64,000 bases of DNA from Monarcha castaneiventris obscurior (Eukaryota; Chordata; Aves; Passeriformes; Monarchidae): the NCBI GenBank assembly GCA_026261815.1, contig JAMPIT010000510.1, forward strand, positions 15,410,001 to 15,474,000, read 5' to 3'. The notes under the pieces were generated by a model, which saw only the letters and a list, made by a program, of their open reading frames with translations, had not been told where the DNA came from and did no database searches. Below, piece by piece: positions 59,292-64,000 of the stretch. A program made the position numbers and the translations under genes. Numbering within the stretch: position 1 is the first letter of the stretch; each line of letters starts with the position of its first letter.

Positions 59292-59720
59292 TGTGAAGAT
59301 GTGGGTTCTTTTTTAATGCTTTTTTTCATTCAACCAAAAACATAGAAACAGCTATGCTTATGAACTATTTGCTTGGACTCCTGCTACCGGCATACCAACT
59401 ATCATCAACAGATAAGATAATACGTGTCGCCAAAAGGCTTATCCCCACAGCGATCTTCTCGTTCCGGGAACTACCAGCAAGAAGGGAGAACTGCATTCCA
59501 TTTTTGAACTGTTCCTGGAAAGGGTTTTGAATATGTATAATTGTTTACGAATATGTAATAAGTCGATGTGTATGTAAAGGGAGTCTCCAAGACAGCAGAT
59601 GTGCTCTTGGCTGAGCGCCAAAGCACCCAGCACTGTGACTTTTGCTTTATTATCTTTGTCCCTTATTGTCCTTTATTAAACTTTTCAATCCTAACAGGAG
59701 AGTGAACCTCGTTTCTCACA
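59292..59720 (+). mobile_element. LTR with TGTGA...TCACA ends
   Basis: Perfect 5-bp inverted ends bound 429 bases. TTTATTAAA occurs about 40 bases before the end. A gag start lies only 42 bases beyond. No clear primer site follows and no target duplication was found. Confidence 0.6.
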
Positions 59721-59762
59721 GGTATGAACTGTGGCTTCAAAAAGTAGTTCTTAATTATAAAA

Positions 59763-60176
59763 ATGGGGAAAATTACGTCAAAAGCACAGAGAGACGCACT
59801 TAAAAAGCTAAAATCTATAGTTATAGAGCATCTCACAGCTATCCCAAAACAGCAGTTGAGAGATTTAGCACTTTGGATAAACGAGCAGTTTCCAAATGCA
59901 GGCGCAACTCGCACGCACTCTCTGCAGCCCGCACAGAAGGAGGGGGTGGGAGCCCCGCCTCCTCCCCTGACAGCGGGAGCCAAAATTGAAACTGCAACAG
60001 ATCGCAAGCCGCTTAGAGCGTTAGATATAATTTGCAGCACAGCAAAAATGGCAGAAGAGAAGCACATAGCATCTGGAGGCATGCAGGGGGGCGCAGGCTT
60101 GTCCCTGGCGGTTTCGTGGTCTGTGGAGCAAGCCGGTCCGAGGCTTCAGCAGACAGAACAGCAAAAGCAGCCTTAA
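59763..60176 (+). pseudogene. gag: gag 5' fragment, matrix-like
   Basis: The frame starts MGKITSKAQRDALKK, with a glycine at position 2 fit for myristoylation, and contains QLRDLALWINEQFPNAG. That segment matches the matrix segment of the provirus gag (RDLLSWVRKEFPDA) in spacing and residues, so both are retroviral matrix domains of related type. A proline-rich stretch (GAPPPPLTAGA) follows. The frame stops at 60,176 after only 137 codons. Reading continues in other frames to about 60,640 with a QQVLREIIESGQ-like segment, so frameshifts and stops have ended the gene. Capsid, zinc knuckles, pro and pol are missing. Confidence 0.75.
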
Positions 60177-60640
60177 GACAAGCAAAGGAAAAACAAAATG
60201 CAAGCCCTTACCTGCGGTGTGTGGTCCCCCTTAGTTGCCTGCTTTTATGCAAAATTTGGCGGAGTCCAGCCTGCAAGTTCTTAATACAGCTACAAAGTTA
60301 TGGACTATTCCGTACAACAAAATGGCGGCGCCCTGGTTACTTTCTTAAACAATGCCTATGTACTTCTGTCCCTGCCATCTTGTGACCAACAAGTTACTTG
60401 TCCTCCGGCTACAGTGTCAGCTGTGGCCGCTTCTGTTATTGCACCCTCACATATATATAATAAACAGCCACAGGGAATAAGGAGATAGAGAAACATCAAC
60501 AAAATACAACAACATCAAGCCACAGAAAACACAATTTGGACCATGCGTCAACAATCCTGCAGGTCCTGTAGATCTACAGCAGGTCTTGAGAGAAATAATT
60601 GAATCAGGCCAATTATGAAGATCAGTTGAAAAGGGAACAC
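60177..60640 (+). pseudogene. gag: gag remnant, frameshifted
   Basis: A different frame continues the gag reading, ending with GPVDLQQVLREIIESGQL near 60,560-60,615. Several stops interrupt it. It connects to the TTAAGTT-rich sequence with loss of the rest of the interior. Confidence 0.45.
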
Positions 60641-61164
60641 TCTCAACTCTGACTTTAGTTTTGTTGTATTTAAGTGATGTTAGTTTTAAGTTCTGTTAGG
60701 CTTAAGTTCTGTTAAGTTTAAGTTATATTCAGATTAATTTTTGTTCAGTTGCAGTGATGTTAACTTTAAATTGAAAGATACAGTTCTTTTGTTATGGAGG
60801 TAAGATTGAACCAATTGACACAAATATGATGAATTGGTAAGCAACTGTTCAAGAATATAAGATAGTAAGTTGTAAAAGTATGTGAAGATGCGGTTTGTTA
60901 GAACCTTAAGTTAATTGAAAATTCTATAGGTATAAGTGTTCTGCATTGGTCAACTGCGATAATTATTCATAACAATCTTTGCTGTTTTATCTTTCATAGG
61001 TAACAGAAAAGCATGAGTAACAATTTCAGATTTTGAATATGATTGATTGTAAGGTGTTTAGTGCGTTCTTTCTTGTGATGCCTTAGGTTTTAACTTTTGT
61101 ATTTTTCAAATTCTGTACTGCTTAGAGTGCAACTCTGAAGTTCCTTGTAGCCTGTTAATTTCTG
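60641..61164 (+). other. AT-rich ERV interior similar to 41,960-42,480
   Basis: TTAAGTTCTGTTAAG units and a later TGCCTTAGGTTTT block parallel the TTAAGTTATAAG units and the TGCCTTAGGTGTC block of 41,960-42,480. The two are likely homologous parts of related elements. No coding domain is seen. Confidence 0.4.
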
Positions 61165-61507
61165 CTCTCTCGTGCAAGATAGACATAACAAAGCCTCTCC
61201 AGGCTTTGCCTTCAAGGACAGCCATGCTCTTCTAGGCCCAAAATGTGTAAACCAAAGACTCTAAGGGGGGGAGCAAGCTGAGGGGAGTTACATCATTGAA
61301 CTGGGGCTCTAATTGGAGAATTAACCATGGTATGCAAATGAACCAAACGTATAAAGGTGTGAAGAACTTGTGACCTGTCTTCCATCTTGGGGTCCATTTT
61401 ATGGAGGCAGCCTCTGGCTCCCCAGGGTGTACCTTGAAGGCCCTTCAAATAAACATCTATCTTTATTCCCTTACTCTTGTCTAGTCTCTGTTTCTAGGTG
61501 ACTGGAG
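61165..61507 (+). mobile_element. LTR-like segment with TATA and AATAAA
   Basis: A G-rich run (AAGGGGGGGAG, about 61,261-61,271) resembles a polypurine tract. It is followed by CGTATAAAGG near 61,350, then AATAAA near 61,449 and a U5-like tail. The order of signals is that of a retroviral 3' end on plus. If the G run is the tract, the LTR starts near 61,275. Confidence 0.55.
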
Positions 61508-62599
61508 AAGGCACCACTTGTTTTTATGTTGCTGCATTATCATATATATATAGGTGTGTAGAAAAATATAACCTCAATTTCCTAGGTCAGTTACTGTTGC
61601 TGTATTAATGATTCTGGATATGTTCTTAATGTCATATCATGAATTCATGGACATGTTATGAAAGGCATTATCCGGAAGATATTATTCCATGTTACACAGA
61701 TGCATGTCTTTGGTTGTTTGTAGTTTGTTCATGGTACCATTGATTACTTAGCTGAAAATAAATAACAAAGCCATCTGCTTTACAGACATTCACATGCCAT
61801 TGTGTAGCTATCTGCAGGACATGTATCTTTTTAGGAAACTTTCACACCTGTTATTAATAAAGGCTTGTTTGTAGGATATGTTAAGGAAACCCTTCCAGTT
61901 AAGGCCTTGGCTCTGGCCAAGCCCTGGCTGTACCTGGTCAGGAGATATGCCTACAGCCCCAGGTGTTTCTGCACTAAAAATGTAATTGAGTCACTTTGAC
62001 TTGCTGATTCGGATGTATAGAACCCCTTTCGAGGTACATTTGGAAACTTGCCCAGGAAGGTTCTACCAGGTCCTCGTTGTGAGGCGGAGTTCACCAGCTA
62101 TGGCAGACTCTGGGTGATGGTTCAGTATTTAGGCAATTGGAAGTGTATTATTCTAAGTTACTGTCCTTTTATCATGTGCTGTGGGTTGTATGCATCATCC
62201 TGTTCTTGCTTGGTGTGATTTTACTGTCTCATAGCATGTATTCGCTTACTTTTAAGTTGCCTTCATGTTTACAGTAACTGCTGCACCGGTTATCGCAGAA
62301 CAAAAAAGGGAATGGCTCCCCAGGAGCATTTGGATAGTGCAATATTTACACTAAAAGGTTTTGCAGGCAGATCATCAATTTGATCCCCAGCAGAGTGATG
62401 CCGGCCTGAAGATTTGCGTGTGTAAAACCAATTTCTAAAAGGTTTTATGTACGAATCCACAATTGGGTGTGCGATGGCAAAACCTAGCTCCCAAGGGAGA
62501 AGGTACACACGTGTTTTATTGCCAGCAGGTCTAAAGTGGTTAACTGCTTGCCTGGACAAACATCAATTGCATCTGAGAAAAAAAGGCAGAACCAGCTGT
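61508..62599. other. Unassigned stretch
   Basis: No gene is recognised. A minus-strand 89-codon frame (62,290-62,559) and parallel plus-strand frames cover 62,280-62,575. I could not decide whether this is a decayed pol or env segment. The rest is AT-rich. Confidence 0.4.
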
Positions 62600-63113
62600 T
62601 ACAGGGGCTAGGGTGCTAGTTAGGCACCAAAAGCCAGGACCTTCCTAGCAAGAGTGTCCAGCAAAGAACAGCTCTTCTAGGGGCAAGGGCAGCCTCCCTG
62701 GACAGCGGTGATCTCAGCAAGTGTAGCCATTTCTCAGCTACAAGTGATTCCAGCTCTTGTGTTTCAGCTCTTTGTGAGATCACCTGAGACAAACTCGGGG
62801 ACAGAGAGACAGGAGCCGTGTGTGGCAGTGCCACAGAGGCAGCTTTATTGTCCAGCAGTCCCTGGGAAGGGAAGGCCATGGCCACCAGCTCCCTGATCCA
62901 GGGCAGACCCAGGGCCCTTTTTATGGGAAAGGCAGGGGATGGGGTAGAAACCAATTTACCAACTGGATACAAGGCATTACCATAGAGAAACAAGGCATGC
63001 TGGGGGTGGTTCAGTTTCTCACCATAACCTAGAGAGGTTTCCTATCTCTTAGTCCTTTTTCCCTGAGGCTTCTCTCCTCCAAAGGAGGGCAGAGGACTCC
63101 TGAATCAAAGGCT
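62600..63113 (-). mobile_element. LTR-like segment, minus orientation
   Basis: On minus, a CCATAAAAAGGG TATA-like box (about 62,919-62,930) precedes AATAAA (plus TTTATT near 62,845) by some 75 bases. This is the spacing of LTR promoter and polyadenylation signals. It abuts an RT fragment on the opposite strand. The ends are not defined. Confidence 0.4.
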
Positions 63114-63540
63114 CACAGCCCTCCACAGCCAGCAAAGAGGTATCAATGGGTTGTGTTGCCACAAGGGATGCATAATTCTCCTGTGATGTGCCAACTGTAT
63201 GTTGCTTGGGCGCTAGCTCCATTGAGAAAATGGTACCCACAGTATCTTATCTATCATTACATGGATGATATTCTGACAGCAGGGGAACATATAGACGTTG
63301 CAAACCTGCTACCTGCCCTACAGCAGCAACTGCAAGAGGCAGGCCTTCAAATTGCCCCTGAAAAGGTCCAAGAACAGGCCCCATGGAAATAATTGGGGAT
63401 GCTTCTCACTGAAGCCCAAATTCGGCCTCAGAAATTAACAATTTGCACAGAAATTCAGACTTTAACAGATTCTCAAAAATTAATTAGGGACATACAGTAG
63501 ATTCGTAGTACCTGTGGCGTATCTAATGAAGATCTTGAGC
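63114..63540 (+). pseudogene. pol: Orphan retroviral RT fragment with intact YMDD
   Basis: The frame reads RYQWVVLPQGMHNSPVMCQ (motif B) and YLIYHYMDDILTAG, with the catalytic YMDD near 63,258-63,269, then QLQEAGLQIAPEKVQ. It stops at 63,390, but the same frame continues as RT (LTEAQIRPQ) beyond it. It resembles the RT of the minus-strand provirus ([19 protein letters not shown]) but is a separate element. Fingers, connection, RNase H and integrase are absent. It is cut on the left by LTR-like DNA and on the right by CR1. Confidence 0.88.
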
Positions 63541-63547
63541 CCCTAAT

Positions 63548-63873
63548 TTAACTGACTTTAACCTACCGGACATCTGCTGGGAACTTAATACAGTGGAAAA
63601 GAGGCAGTCCAGGAAGTTCTTGGAGTGGGTGGAGGACAATTTTCTATTGCAGCTGGTGAGTGAGCCCACCAGGGGAGGGGCTACACTAGATTTGTTGTTT
63701 ACAAACAGAGATGGGCTGGTGAGAGATGCGATGGTTGGAGGACAACTGGGGCATAGTGACCATGGAATTATTGAGTTTTCAATAATTGGTGAAATGAAGG
63801 TGCATATCAACAAGACTTCTACACTGGACTTCAGGAGGGCAGACTTTAACTTATTTGGGAAACTTATTCAGAG
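63548..63873 (+). mobile_element. CR1 endonuclease fragment
   Basis: It encodes DFNLPDICWELNTVEKRQSR and EPTRGGATLDLLFTNRDGL, matching 53,280-53,460 of the larger CR1, and then the DHGIIEFS region. Both ends are truncated. A stop and substitutions show decay. Confidence 0.9.
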
Positions 63874-64000
63874 AGTGTGGTGGGTGATTAACCTGTGGTA
63901 TAAGGGACAGAGTGTTCTTGATAAGATAGTCTCTGGTGCCAAAGAATTATTGGTTATGATAGAGAGAAGCCTCTCCCAGGATGCCTGTTCGGTGGTGGTG
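63874..64000. other. Unassigned right edge
   Basis: It starts TGTGGTGGGTGATTAACC, which could be the beginning of another LTR, but the window ends too soon to tell. Confidence 0.3.

Overview
This window looks like nuclear DNA from a bird, most likely a passerine. The basis is CR1 (chicken repeat 1) LINE fragments, ERVL-type integrase and RNase H remnants, several LTR types that I recall from bird genomes, and a betaretrovirus-like endogenous provirus. I found no complete host protein-coding gene, no tRNA or rRNA gene, no CRISPR array and no bacterial operon structure. The species call is an inference.

Layout. Bases 1 to about 33,950 are mostly single-copy, AT-rich intergenic or intronic DNA. 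They hold one truncated CR1 (2,838-3,320), a possible poly(A) retrocopy tail (3,450-3,497), one LTR-like segment (about 7,276-7,612) and two segments bounded by plausible splice sites (620-671 on plus, 13,644-13,867 on minus). From about 33,953 to the right edge the window becomes a dense nest of LTR elements and CR1.

The centrepiece is a nearly complete provirus on the minus strand (42,638-52,448) with paired LTRs, a CTTGG target duplication, a primer-binding site, a polypurine tract and the order gag-pro-pol-env. gag (1,196 codons) and pro are open. pol is broken by stops and frameshifts, and its YMDD-position motif reads YMGE. env is cut by a stop just before its membrane-anchor region. 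gag-pro and pro-pol are each joined by a -1 shift with recognisable slippery heptamers, as in betaretroviruses. The Env transmembrane subunit instead has the alpharetrovirus-like arrangement of an internal fusion peptide between cysteines 9 and 45, plus CX6CC. The element is therefore a probable mosaic.

The provirus sits inside older ERVL-like sequence, whose integrase remnant resumes at 52,454. That is followed by a roughly 3-kb CR1 with a decayed ORF2 (52,755-55,727). Further right are pieces of at least four other LTR elements, with primer sites resembling tRNA-Arg, tRNA-Lys and tRNA-Trp, a short matrix-like gag (59,763-60,176), an orphan RT fragment that keeps YMDD (63,114-63,540), and two more CR1 endonuclease fragments.

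None of these genes form a working host pathway. What can be reconstructed is the order of insertions: ERVL first, then the betaretrovirus-like provirus inside it and CR1 cutting its integrase, with other LTR elements and CR1 pieces interleaved. All family and tRNA assignments come from memory of the families and were not searched.
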